From Silene latifolia (Eukaryota > Streptophyta > Magnoliopsida > Caryophyllales > Caryophyllaceae), in contig NC_133536.1 in the NCBI RefSeq assembly GCF_048544455.1, positions 194,373,325 through 194,437,324 on the forward strand: a stretch of DNA of 64,000 bases, written 5' to 3'. The translations under genes and the position numbers were made by a program. This document shows, in pieces, positions 1 through 10,783 of the stretch (the stretch's first letter is position 1; every line of letters starts with the position of its first letter). The notes beneath the pieces are model-generated. The model was not told where the DNA came from. It saw nothing but the letters and a program-made list of their open reading frames with translations, and ran no database searches.

Positions 1-472
1 TTGAGAGAATGTTGTTGCATTAAAAAAATTATAGATGAGGTTTTTGTTAAGGCAATAGCCATTTAAGAACAAGGACAACAAATAAAGAACACCACTAACA
101 AACATGAGGAGATGAAAACAATCAAACAAAAGGTGATTTTTACTTTTATTGAAGTCTAACAGAATGATTTTGGCACTATGATATTGTTGTTATGCTCATA
201 ATCATTTTTGGGTACTAATGATTTTGTTGTCGTGCTCATTATTATTATTTTGGCACTATGGTTTCCTATTATAATACAAAGTCATCGTATTTGGTTCATT
301 TAGATTATTACGTAATAGAATATGGGTATTGATTAGCATATACTCCGTATTTCGTAGATAAATAGTAGTCCCAATGACATAAAAATGGGGCAGAGGTTTA
401 TAGTCAGATACTCAGATAGAGATGGAACATATTTGTAGCAAATATGATCTTCGTGGGATAATGTACCCTTTA

Positions 473-550
473 ATTACAAGACTGTAAGAGTGTATAATTG
501 AGCTGATTTAAATTACAAGACTATAAGAGTGTATAATTGAGCGGATTTAA
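473..550. repeat. Two-copy tandem duplication, 39-bp unit
   Basis: The unit begins ATTACAAGACTGTAAGAG and recurs 39 bases later with only a few changes (ACTGTAAG against ACTATAAG, AGCTG against AGCGG). It is a simple local duplication and no function is apparent. Confidence 0.85.
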
Positions 551-754
551 ATTATAACTTGAATGGCTTCAAGATTGATTTGGAAATTTGAGTCCAATGC
601 TAGGCTTGGTTCAAAGATCGGTATGGAAAAAGGTCAAGTTTCGACTTGATTAATCATCAACCTTTTTTTTTATTTACTTGTTCAAAACTACGTACTTGGA
701 AAAGATAATTAAAATAAATAGCCATAAAATACTAAACGAAATAAAAATAATATA

Positions 755-844
755 ATTATAATTACGGTTTTTCTACAATCTTTCTACATATGACTTCTTC
801 ATGTATGCTCTTAGGACACACGTTAGAAAAACCGTTATAATCAT
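755..844. mobile_element. Short inverted-repeat element (MITE-like)
   Basis: The arms of about 20 bp read ATTACGGTTTTTCTA on the left and TAGAAAAACCGTTATAAT on the right, separated by about 48 bp. The size and terminal inverted repeats suggest a very small MITE or a hairpin relic. No clear target duplication was found, so the superfamily is open. Confidence 0.45.
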
Positions 845-1439
845 AAAACACAAGGTAATATACTATTATAAATGTCAAAGTTAAAATAAGATAAACAACA
901 GACTTTCAACCATGAGCTATTAAGCTTGTGGTTGATTCAAATTTGATCAAGTTCAACGCTGGCTCGAGCTCAACATCCATTTAACCAATAAATAAGCCAA
1001 AGTTTAACCAAAATGAATTTCCAACTTCAAACAACATATCAAAGGGGCTTACATCACTCATACCGTTACCATACACAAACCCTCTGACCTTAATTAGATA
1101 TGATTAAATGCAGATTTAGAATGAATATACCCTGGAGGCCTGGACTAAGTGGATTTTACGGCTCTTAATTTTGGAAGATAGCGGGTTTAGTATAAATTTG
1201 CACGTTATTTCATTTTGAATTGTCGAAAATAAATTATTTGTACCTAGCTATTCATTATCCCGTTATTTACGAATCAAAATAAATGCGATTCAATGAATGG
1301 GACGACCCGTAGACCCCTCGAACCCCAATCAGTGTATTAATAATAATTTAATACCCACAAATAATTAGAGGGGTTAGCCTGAAGTGAGTGTGTCCTTGGT
1401 CTCACATTTTAGAAGGCAACATCCAGGTAACTCTTCCCA

Positions 1440-1847
1440 GTCTCCTTCAGCCGCGTGCCCATCTATCGCCGCCTCTCTTTCTTTCTCTTCCCTCTTTTAC
1501 TATTTCTAATCCCTCTTCTCTCCCTTCTTTCTTCTCTCTCAGGAAGCTCAGCACCCCGTACAACACACCCTTTTCCCCATCAACGTTGACCTGTTTTTTT
1601 CTTATGCAAATTAACTCCTTCCTTAGATCTAATGCTCTAACATCTTCTTCCCTTCTTAAAAAGGTTAGATCTTTCACTCTTACTTCATTTTTTTTTGTTA
1701 CTTCTAGTTGATTTACTGTGTTGGGTTTTCTGATTTGTGTAAAAAGTTTCAATCTTTATGTTATTTGGTACTCAAAGTTGTTAACTTTATTGGGTTTTGG
1801 TTTGATTTGCGATAAAAAGTTTGAATCTTTTGTGTTTTGATGTGCAG
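1440..1847 (+). other. 5' leader of the CAF1 gene with a UTR intron
   Basis: A pyrimidine-rich leader (CT tracts from about 1440) ends at a donor-like AAAAAG|GTTAGA at 1664. It is followed by a T-rich stretch and an acceptor TGTGCAG ending at 1847, thirteen bases before the CAF1 ATG. This is read as a 5'-UTR intron at 1664-1847. The exact transcription start is not visible. Splice sites are inferred from consensus only. Confidence 0.6.
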
Positions 1848-1860
1848 ATCTGGGGTTGTT

Positions 1861-2667
1861 ATGGCAAAAAATGAGGATTCTATCCAAATCAGAGAGGTTT
1901 GGAGTTATAATTTAGAGGAGGAATTTGCTTTAATTAGAGATATTGTTGATGATTACCCTTATGTGGCTATGGATTCTGAGTTTCCTGGGGTTGTTACAAG
2001 GCCTGTAGGCAATTTTAAGAACATTACAGATTATAACTATAAGACCTTGAAAGATAATGTTGATATGTTGAAGTTAATTCAATTGGGTCTTACTTTTTCT
2101 GATGAAAAAGGGAATTTGCCTACTTGTGGAACTGAAAAGTTTTGCATTTGGCAGTTCAATTTTAAAGAGTTTGATGTTGAGGAAGATTTGTATGCTAGTG
2201 ATTCCATTGAGCTTTTGAAGCAATGTGGGATTGATTTTAAGAAGAATACCGAGGATGGTATCGACTCTAATCGCTTTGCTGAGCTTCTTATGTCATCTGG
2301 GATTGTGTTGAATGATTGTGTTAAGTGGGTGACTTTTCATAGTGGGTATGATTTTGGGTATCTGCTAAAGTTGTTGACTTGTCGCAATTTGCCTGATACG
2401 CAAGCTGGGTTTTTCAATTTGATCAATTTGTATTTCCCGATGGTGTATGACATTAAGCATTTGATGAAGTTCTGTAATAGTCTCCATGGTGGGCTTAACA
2501 AGCTTGCTGAGTTATTGGAAGTTGAAAGATTCGGAATTTGTCACCAGGCTGGATCAGATAGCTTGCTTACTTGCTGTACATTTATGAAGTTGAAGGAGAA
2601 TTTCTTCAATGGCTGCCCAGAGAAGTATGCTGGGGTCCTTTATGGGCTTGGCGTTGAGGATGGTTAA
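1861..2667 (+). CDS. CAF1: CCR4-associated factor 1 deadenylase (CAF1/POP2 family)
   Basis: This 268-residue protein is a full-length CAF1-type poly(A) 3' exonuclease, the catalytic DEDD nuclease subunit of the CCR4-NOT complex, which shortens mRNA poly(A) tails in the cytoplasm. The DEDD residues are visible: D38 and E40 in [11 protein letters not shown]164 in the [10 protein letters not shown] motif and D233 in [10 protein letters not shown], with the accompanying H228. The length matches plant CAF1 proteins of about 270 residues, and there is no coding intron, as in several plant paralogues. The ATG at 1861 is preferred over an in-frame ATG at 1840 because the latter lies across the predicted acceptor of a 5'-UTR intron. 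The protein starts [14 protein letters not shown], a family-typical beginning. It resembles the CAF1-6/7/11-like plant subgroup, but the exact paralogue cannot be fixed here. Confidence 0.95.
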   Translation: MAKNEDSIQIREVWSYNLEEEFALIRDIVDDYPYVAMDSEFPGVVTRPVGNFKNITDYNYKTLKDNVDMLKLIQLGLTFSDEKGNLPTCGTEKFCIWQFNFKEFDVEEDLYASDSIELLKQCGIDFKKNTEDGIDSNRFAELLMSSGIVLNDCVKWVTFHSGYDFGYLLKLLTCRNLPDTQAGFFNLINLYFPMVYDIKHLMKFCNSLHGGLNKLAELLEVERFGICHQAGSDSLLTCCTFMKLKENFFNGCPEKYAGVLYGLGVEDG

Positions 2668-4460
2668 GGGTTTATGCTCTTAACTCTTTTAGTTAAACAA
2701 TAACCTTCACCAAAATATCGAGCTATTGTTGAATTGTTGTCTGATTTAGTCTTGTGGATTTCTGAATTTGTCTTTGTACACAATCTAGTTGAAGAGTAAT
2801 GTCAGTTGCTTGTAATGTCATAGCTTGTGTAGTAGATGCGAGTCAATCATAATCGCTGTATCGGGAAACATCTGCTGCTCTAGCAGCGTGAGTTCTCTGT
2901 AAATTTAGAACAAGTCAGTTGTTCAACATGAATCTAATCATGCTTACCTTTCCCTTTTCATGAGTTTCATCTTTACTTTGTTACTTTTTATTTGGCAAGT
3001 TTTACATAATTTACCGTTCAATCAAACATTAAGGTCTTCTTGGAGCCAATCAAGAAGTCTCCAATGAACCTAATCATGTTAACCTTTGTTTTCATGGTAA
3101 ATCAAGGATGAGCTTGCATGTGCGGAATGCTATTAATCTTTCTGGGCTGATCTTGTGTTATCTGTACACACCGTGCCTTGTTATGCTGATGACAATCTTA
3201 CATGCTAGTTTGTGGGTGGGGATTTGTGGTGTATCTTTTCCTCTTTGTAGACGAGCTAGTTTCAAAGATAGATTTATATCTTCACTTGTGGTTTCTTGTG
3301 TGTGTGTTTATGACCATGGTTCTGAACCTAAAGTTAGGATTCTGAAGTGTGGTGTTTGACGACTTGTCCAATGTTTGAGGTTGTCTGAAGTCTCTATTTG
3401 TTAAATGTTTCAAGAACCTGAGAACATAACCATGAGAAGTGAAAGCTTTGTTGCAGATGGGTAAGTACGATATGAGGTCATATCTAGCAAATTCTGAGCG
3501 AGGGTTAAACACTTGATCTGTGTTAGATCTTTGGCATTGTAAATTTCCTCAGGTTTAAGCTTTTGAGGTTGGTTATCTACCCAATTTGGTGTGTTCTGGC
3601 TAATTATCGTAAAGCCCTTTTATAGCTTCATTGTCATGGACATCGACAGTATCTTGTTTTTATGCTGATGCAACTCTTAAGGTGCTTTGTCATGGATAGC
3701 AACAAAGTCCGAATGTCTTTATCTTGTGCGCCTATACTTGTTAAAGTAGGCTCAGTTTTGGGTAGCTTTATCTGTGTGTCCCGTTTCTCGTATCTTGGTG
3801 GCAGTAACTTTCATCCATGGTTATTACTCCTTGCTCATGGATGTTCCCTTGTGCATTGGATTGTGCATTCTGTGTTTCATTTCATATAACTGCCAATATT
3901 ATCATTTGAAAATACATTCGTCCGCCTTCCAGGTGTTACCTTTGTCATGTGTTTTTATGACATTTGAAAGTTTACGACATTTATCTCATTCTTCATCAAT
4001 TGTGAGTTTTCTTCTGTCATCAAAATCCAATCCTTTTACATTGCCTACAGTACAGATATATAGAGTTCTTATCTGGTGGCTACTTTCTTCAAAGTGTTAT
4101 TGATACTAATAGAAATTAATGTTAGATACTCATACTCACTTCGTCTCGCTCATTGATTTTTTGGGTCCGTCTACTCCCCGCAATTTGTTTACACACAGGA
4201 GTGTGTGTGCTGAAAATCAAAATGAGTGAAAAATGCGACTGACTGGCAAGCAGGCACTCAATGGAGGACGGTCGTCATTAAAGGGAATTGATGATGGCTA
4301 CGACGGGATGAAGAAGAGAGAAAATATTTTAATGCTTAGGGAATTCAGTAGAAAAATGAGTAGCTGATCATATTGTTACCAAGATGCACCATCAACCCAC
4401 CAGCCGGACATGCTAAAACAATCTCAGAAGTATAATATCATGTTCATCTCTGTTTGTTTA
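2668..4460. other. 3' flank of the CAF1 gene, no recognised gene
   Basis: The stretch is T-rich and transcript-like in composition and probably begins with the CAF1 3' UTR. Short open frames at 3108-3359 and 3662-4103 show no family resemblance and are treated as chance. A degenerate piece starting CTCACTTCGTCTCGCTCATT near 4134 may be a Stowaway relic. Confidence 0.5.
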
Positions 4461-4463
4461 ACA

Positions 4464-6292
4464 TTTTTTTTTTTTTTGACAGCCGTAAAAAGAGGTTTCT
4501 ACGGTCTCATGGCCTGACGGGCCAGGCCATGTGCTAGAGTATTAAAATGTCTCGGAATAAAATTAATACATAAACAATGAAATAAGCCGAAGGTGCCCCT
4601 CATGTCTGCCAAGATATCTGCCAGCAAATGATCTTCCTTTTCCACTCCTGCAATTTCATTGATAAGTTGAAGACAATCCGACGAAATATCCAGATGTAGG
4701 ATGACCTCAGAGGCTGCCCATACGAGTACATCGCGCATTCCCAATGCGTCCGCTTGTAGAGCAGCTTCCGCCCTAATTTTCATACTTCGTCGCAAAAGTT
4801 CTTGTCCCATTGAGTCAAACGCCACCCACCCAAACGCCGCCATATAGGTTTTATCCCAGCTAGCATCCACTTTAACTCGTATCACCGCACAATGATCCTG
4901 CCTACCAATTAAGTAAAGAGGATATCCTTCCTTGATCCTCCATCTTACCGTATCCATCCTTTCCTCGGGGGATCCCTTCATAACAGCCCTAAGATTTTCT
5001 CCTTCAACCTGCTCATTGAGGAGCCGTACCTTTTCCCCAATATTCACATAGAAAGAATCCACGATACTCCGCCAATTCAGCTCCATGCCCTCAAATTTGT
5101 TCCTATTCCGAAGATTCCACAAGCCCCACAGAACTGCAACAAACATAATCATCCCCCTTTCACCCCCCTCTTTGCCAGAAAGAAACTTGATCCAATCAAT
5201 GATCCAGTCAGTGATACTTAAGGATCCGACATTATCCACCCTGATTCCTAATTCTGATCCTGCCCAAATCCTTCTTGCACTTTCACAATCTCGAAACAGA
5301 TGTTCAACTGTTTCCAAACTTCTATTAGAAACCCCACACATTCCACAGAAGACATCCATTTCCAACTTTTGTTTATAAAATTCCATACCAAACGGCAGGG
5401 TACTGGTAATAATCTTCCACACTAGGATTTTCCATGTATTTGGGATAGGAAGATGCCATAATTGTTTCCTACAAAATTCTTTTCCCCAGTCGCCAATCCT
5501 CGAATTATCTTTAGGTGAGCCCCTCCTATGAATATACTCATCAAAGAGTAACCCATACCCATTCTTTACTGTATAAATCCCGTCCTTAGTGAGCGGCCAA
5601 AAAACCTCATCAATCTGCCGTGAATCCCGTAGCTGCATTGCCAAAATCCGTTCTGAATATTCTTCCTTGAAAAGTGCCCGGACATAATGCTCATTCCACT
5701 CACCATTTGGCAAAAGGAGTTGTCGCACCTGCAGATTAACCATCTGGGCCTCATTAAGATCCAGCCAACAATCCTTTGGTTCCGGCCTAGAACCCCCAAC
5801 CCATCTAGCCAGCCATACATTGAGCATTGAGTTCCTGCCAGGTTTCCAACCAATATTATTCCGAATCATTTGGAGTCCATGTATAATCTGCGCACCCCCC
5901 CCCCCCCACGAAATACCGGATTCCTTGGTTTGACGACTTCTAAGAGTAAAGGTATTTGTCCCAAACACTTTAACACGAAAAATCTTACAAAATAAGGAAG
6001 AGTCGCCAGAAACTAGTCGCCATCCATGCTTGGCCAACAGGGCTTGATTCAAACACTCCACATTACGGATTCCTAAGCCTCCGCCACTTTTAGGAATACT
6101 CAGGAAATTTTTACTACACCAGTGAGCATTTTTCCCCAATTTACATCCCGTCCACCAAAATTGCGTCAAAAGAGAGTTAATCTTTTTTGCCACACTTACC
6201 GGAATTTTGAAAACAGATAGAAAGTAATTTGAAAGGTTTGATAGGACTGATGAAATTAAAGTAAGTCGTCCCGCTGGTGATAGAAAAATTAT
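4464..6292 (-). mobile_element. 5'-truncated LINE (L1-type) insertion
   Basis: On the minus strand the element ends in a poly(A) tail, seen as a T-run at 4464-4477. It begins abruptly near 6290 inside the reverse-transcriptase thumb region. 5' truncation together with a poly(A) tail is the usual outcome of target-primed reverse transcription. No convincing target-site duplication was found, so the 5' boundary is approximate. Confidence 0.85.
4499..6292 (-). pseudogene. LINE ORF2 C-terminal part: RT end, zf-RVT, RNase H
   Basis: The frame is open without interruption from 6292 down to the stop at 4499, about 597 residues. It starts inside ORF2 with SPAGRLTLISSVLSNLSNYF, the typical end of the plant LINE reverse-transcriptase region. 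Next comes the GGGLGIRNVECLNQALLAKH block. A zf-RVT zinc-binding segment follows, with CGMC and EHLFRDCESARRIW. The C-terminus is an RNase H-like domain (KVDASWD, EAALQADAL, HLDISSDCLQLI, FIPRHFNTLAHGLAR). The endonuclease and most of the RT are missing, so it cannot act alone. The intact frame, which includes a long G-run at about 5896-5907, suggests a fairly young copy. Confidence 0.88.
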
Positions 6293-6295
6293 TCA

Positions 6296-6950
6296 GCAGT
6301 AGCCACACAAGTAGCTCAATTGAATCACTGCTTGAAAATCCTCTAAATAAAGACGATAATATCCGTTTTTACATTTAGTGTTTTTAAAAAGCTTCTATTG
6401 TGGAACATCATAATTGAGTCCATTTTCCGTCATAATGAATATGAGGGATTATGATTTTATTTGTAATGTGTGATATTAAATTTGAATAAATGAAGATACT
6501 ATAACTAATTCTCATTTTCCCCAATCAAACTCATCTTCTAATCTGTTTCGATATCTCATTTCTCATCTAAACTATAACATATTTCGACATGTGTCCTATG
6601 AGTGTCGCACGGTATCAAATAAGTGATGAGGAGTTGGGATGAGTGTTGCACGATATCCGATACGGGATGAGTAATTAGTTAGGAGAAGTGTCCGTACTAC
6701 CTAGACTAGCACTAGTAGCATGAAAATTCAAGTATTAAATTAACAGAAACACATAATCACAAAGTTGAAAGCTTAGACTTGAAATATTACAGAATTACGA
6801 GCACAGCAGAACCTTAAAATAAATAAACAAATACTTATTATAGGAATACAACGAGAAACTTGAAATTAAAAAATACGCCCCTTGTATCTTATCTCACAAA
6901 TAGCCCAAAATTTAGTCCTAAACACCACATCAGATAGTCACGCACTTTCA
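6296..6950. other. Non-coding spacer
   Basis: The spacer is AT-rich between the LINE and the F-box pseudogene. The pair GTGTCGCACGGTATC and GTGTTGCACGATATCC within 6600-6665 is a weak internal repeat. No gene or bounded element was recognised. Confidence 0.5.
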
Positions 6951-6955
6951 ATAAT

Positions 6956-8141
6956 TTAAAGTCGAGGAATAAACCAGGTTGGTCGACAATATTCAGAGCG
7001 AATACCATCACCTTCATAAAATCGCCCTATTTTGTCACATTTGGTGTCATATACACCCATATCATGACCACCAAGCTCTCTCACAAAGTCAGAGAGCTCA
7101 TATTCATCATCGGTGAAATATATAAAGTTAGGTTGCAAATGTTTGGCCGAAACGGACATAGTTGAATTGCCACCGACAAACAATGTCGCATGATCTTCAA
7201 TTTTTTCCCATCTTCTGTGTTTAGGATCAAGTCTATAGACCGAAAAACTAAGTGTTTCATAAACAATGTCCAAATCATAATCAGTCCCATCACCATCTGA
7301 ACTCATCACTTCTTCCTTGTCTCGTAATACCATAAGGAGATCACAACCTGATTGTACCAAATATAGTGTTCCGATCCCACTTCTGAACTCGTTGTCGAAC
7401 ATTTCTAACTGACTTGACGAGTAATTCATTGGCTTTACAAGCTCATGACCCTGGACGTCCATGATTTTCCAATATACAAGCGATACATCATTGTACAAAG
7501 CAACTAAATAACCATCCATCGTCACGACATCAAACACCCTAATACCCAAATCTTGCTAGACGAATACCGATGTCCATGATTTATCCCCGTGTTTAGCAAA
7601 AAACTAGGTGGTCGTTATTACCATATGTTACCACAATAACAAACTCATTCTCAGACACTTTGAGCACAATGAGCCTGACCAAAAACCCCGTCAAAATCCA
7701 ACTAATATAACCTTGTTCATCCCCATCTACCTCTTCATCATATGGGCGTCGATCTGGGATGGTTTCCGCAGATGGGAAACGAATTTCAGCCTTAGTGATT
7801 GGATTGAACAAACTTACATTGAGGCTACGGTCGACCATTGCAACCCAACCATAGTCCGAACCCCAACACCTTGCTCCAAGAGTCTCGGGGAGATTCAATC
7901 TGTAACATTTATTATTACTAGGATTAAAGATCTTCCGAACACAATACGGATTATTGCTAGTATTTTCGGCTAGTAAAAGCCATGGCATAGGTATCGGCCT
8001 CCACTGGTGCTTTATTAAGGATGAAACACGATTCCAAGAGCGACATACCACTGAAAAATAAATAAAATCTTCCAAAGTTTCCAACTTGATTGCAATGTAA
8101 CCAAGAGGATCAAGAGGCAATGTCGACCAATCAGCAGCCAT
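6956..8141 (-). pseudogene. F-box/DUF295 gene, broken copy
   Basis: This is the damaged paralogue of the intact F-box gene at 10784-12004. It starts at 8141 with MAADWSTLPLDPLGYIAIKL, an F-box, and keeps the DUF295 hallmarks (GARCWGSDYGWVAM, LFNPITKAEI, and ELGGHDMGVYD near the C-terminus). Two lesions lie close together. One is an extra T in a T-run near 7600, which shifts the frame and stops translation at 7593. The other is an in-frame TAG about 45 bases downstream, just before the second open segment (7549-6956, starting MGIRVFDVVTMDGYL). F-box proteins of this type would recruit substrates to SCF ubiquitin ligases; this copy probably makes no full-length product. A sequencing error could account for the frameshift but not for the nonsense codon. 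Confidence 0.85.
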
Positions 8142-8243
8142 GATCTTGCAAGAAACCAATTGACCAATCTGAAAAATGATGACAGTCATATCAATAGCAA
8201 TAACAATAAAAATAATTTAACAAACATAACTAAGCAAAGGTTT

Positions 8244-8725
8244 GAAACTGAATATCGTGATTTTAGCCAATTAGTCGATCAATTCAGACAGCAAATATCT
8301 ACGAGTAGGCGAGTAACATTCAGTGGCTGAACCAAGGGTGGCTAACTGGGGTGGTCGTCCTTAGCAACGGAAATAAGCGTTACAACAACATTACCCTAAT
8401 TCCTTAGGCTCCCGCCTCCCGCAAATTGGCAAGGTAAGGGGTCGGACTTACGCAATCTGCAAGTATCTATCAGCAGTGAAATTCAAGTATTAAATTCGAA
8501 GATCAGACAGGAATATAAACAGAAGCGTAAAATAAAGAAGGGAAACACAAACACAATTATTCAGCAGAATTAAACATGCAGAGACCTCAAGTACAGATCA
8601 ATTCAGCAAGTTAATAATATTAAAAACCAGATACAGCAAAAACACCACCAACAACAGCAGCCTAATCCGTAAAAATAATTAAGCACAAAAAATACAATTC
8701 GGAGACCTCTGTTAAAAAGATCAAT
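8244..8725. repeat. Upstream block of the F-box duplication, copy 1
   Basis: About 480 bp is nearly identical to 12177-12663, the same distance upstream of the second F-box gene. The shared segment runs from GAAACTGA...GTGATTTTAGCC to GTTAAAAAGATCAAT. Duplication therefore included the gene and its 5' flank. Inside it lies a SINE-like or composite repeat (see 8325-8465). Confidence 0.9.
8325..8465 (-). mobile_element. SINE-like / composite repeat remnant (also at 12260-12405)
   Basis: On the minus strand the order is GTAAGTCCGACCCCTTACC (resembling a degenerate tRNA box B region), GCGGGAGGCGGGAGCC, then AGGGTAATGTTGTTGT. This order is reminiscent of plant tRNA-derived SINE 3' parts. It is followed by a segment whose plus strand reads GTGGCTGAACCAAGGGTGG, similar to the start of another common plant repeat. 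The call rests on recollected pattern, not alignment. Because both F-box copies carry it, it was present before the duplication. Confidence 0.4.
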
Positions 8726-9190
8726 ACTAGCAGCAGTTCGATACCTCCCGTTCTCGGCTGCAAACCTAGCTTAAAACCTCTAGGAAACCGAGCCCAGGCC
8801 TCACGCAAAACATCACGAAACAGACCCCTGTTTTCGTGAAAACAGAGGTTCTGACCAGCACCCTTCTCGACCGTTTCCCGCACCATTTAGGACTACCAAA
8901 GACCCCGACTCTTCCCATATTCAAAAAACTCGTAATCTCACGATTCCAAAAAGTCCAAAAACTTGGATTTTCGTTACTGTTTGACCCTACAACGACCTCA
9001 GCAAAAACCGTTGCAAAACACACTTTATTTTCGAAAAATTGGCTAAACTTGAGCAAATTTAGACACCTTCTTCTCCGACTGCCTACACGATCCACACGAC
9101 ACCTCCGACTACCTAACATCACCAACTTGGTCATCCGTCCCCGTAATTTTCTGTGCCAATTTTGGTGCGTCCCACTACCCCGCTAATATG
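8726..9190. other. Unassigned sequence with overlapping open frames
   Basis: Open frames exist on both strands (8836-9186 plus, 8766-9134 minus) but neither shows a recognisable domain, and the antiparallel overlap is typical of a compositional effect. The stretch is less AT-rich than its surroundings and is absent upstream of the second F-box copy. It may be part of a retroelement. Confidence 0.4.
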
Positions 9191-9610
9191 ATACCCGTAT
9201 GAAAAACCTTGCGCATGGATTTCATTTAGTTCGTAAGCGAGTCTAGCTAGGTACTATCCGTGTTCCACATATCAACAAGGCGATCTGTTTCCTACACCGT
9301 TCTCCAAAGATCGCTTTCTTCTTCTGGATTCCAAATGTGGACTTACGTTCCGACCGTCCAACTTGCGGGAGCGTATAGAAAATATATCTTATTCCTAATT
9401 CTAGTTATTGTAATATATTTAACTCGGTCGTTTATCGTAAATATTTCCTAATTCTAGCGTCGTATATTTTCCGTATCTTGTGTATATTTCGATTTCCATA
9501 TTCTCTAATTATGTAACCCTAGAATCGTAGCCCTGTACTCGAGTATATAAGTTGTATTCATGAATCATAAAATATGCAATGCAATTCAACAATATTCAAC
9601 CGTTCATAAT
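9191..9610 (+). mobile_element. Possible copia-type LTR fragment
   Basis: The segment contains CTTGCGGGAGCGTAT, then a TATA-like GTATATAAGTTG near 9543, and finishes in AT-rich AATGCAATTCAACAATATTC. This order of promoter and polyadenylation-like sequence is common in short plant copia LTRs. No TG/CA ends or target duplication could be fixed, so this is tentative. Confidence 0.3.
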
Positions 9611-9712
9611 TCTATCAGATTATTGATTTATTGATAAAGAATTGTTCAATTATTTTTTTGAAGTGAATAATCGATAATTATTTGGTAATTGTACGCCATT
9701 CCTGGAGAAAAA

Positions 9713-10016
9713 GGATTGTACATCGGATGTACTACCTCACACTTAATGAATTTTTGAGTTTTTGTATATTTTTTTTGAGTTCTATAGATTATATAAATTA
9801 CATTTTAGTTTTATGATTTCAAAAATCAAAATTTTCTGAGCTTATATGTATTTCTTTTGAGTTATAATATAATTTTTTGAGATTAATGTTTAAGTAAATA
9901 AACTCAAAAAGTTTATGATAAAACTCAAAATCTTAAAACTAAAACTAAAACTCAAAAACTTTATGTTAATGCTCAAAAACTATATCATCTGATGTACTAC
10001 ATCAGATGTATAATCC
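9713..10016. mobile_element. TIR element (MITE), about 304 bp
   Basis: The left end GGATTGTACATCGGATGTA is the reverse complement, with few mismatches, of the right end TACATCAGATGTATAATCC. The inner halves carry TTTTTGAGTT on the left and AACTCAAAAA on the right, so the element is a long imperfect hairpin. There is no coding potential. The target duplication is not clear. Confidence 0.7.
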
Positions 10017-10780
10017 ACTTACTGCCTTTCCTGGACAATTTACTCAATTTTTTCCTATTGAATTGGTAAAAATGAAATTTATTACCATATTTTTATTTTT
10101 TATTCTTACGAATTTCGAATTTGAAATTCTTTGTTTCTCCAAACAAGAAATTTGGATTCATGTTTCTGTATTTTAAATTTTGCATTTGAAATTATGATTT
10201 ACAAATCAAATTAGAGTATCCAAACACTACCTAGAGACATTTACATTTGCTGTATTTTATGAGGGGGAATAAAAATGTAAACTATTGACTGGGACGGAGG
10301 GAGTATATATTTTGTTTGAACCATATACCTACCCTTCAAATATGGACAATTTACTCCCACATTTCAAACTAATATGGATAATCTATAGTGTTCCAATGTA
10401 AACTATTGACTGAGACGAAGGGAGTATATACATCCAATCCTATGTCTTTCATCATTTGAAAAGTTTGAACCTCGTCTGGGGTTAATCAACAATGTAGTTT
10501 AATTAGCTTAAATCATTTCATAAGAAATTTGATTACATTTTGTTTAACAAGCAACTTGCAACTTTAACAATACTTTTGCATTGTTTATTCAAACCCTTAA
10601 TTTTTGTGCCCAAATGTAATGAGGTTAACATTATTATTCGGAGGGATTTACAAAGTTCGTATAAAAGAGATAATAGGTGCAACCTTGAATCGTCGATGTA
10701 GATAAAGAATCTAAACAAATACTTTTAAATTAAAATACGGGAAAATCAAACTCCAAAAAGATAATCACAACATGGAATGA
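10017..10780. other. Non-coding spacer with two direct copies of a Stowaway-like end
   Basis: AATGTAAACTATTGACTG followed by GGACGGAGGGAGTATAT occurs near 10275-10310 and again, slightly changed (GAGACGAAGGGAGTATAT), near 10397-10432. GGAGGGAGTA resembles a Stowaway terminus. The two copies are in the same orientation, so this is a duplicated end and not an intact MITE. No gene is seen. Confidence 0.5.
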
Positions 10781-10783
10781 AAC

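Larger units (their letters stand above)
1..1380. other. Non-coding upstream flank
   Basis: No gene is seen here. The stretch is AT-rich and contains two small structures listed separately: a 39-bp tandem duplication and a short inverted repeat. It is the upstream flank of the CAF1 gene. No TATA box could be assigned with confidence. Confidence 0.6.

Noticed and set aside
1388-1752. Frames over the CAF1 leader
   Set aside because: They follow from the CT-rich leader (Ser/Leu/Phe-rich on plus, Arg/Glu-rich on minus) and cross the predicted intron.
8766-9186. Overlapping 116- and 122-residue frames on opposite strands
   Set aside because: No recognisable domain, full antiparallel overlap and no conservation upstream of the paralogous F-box copy.
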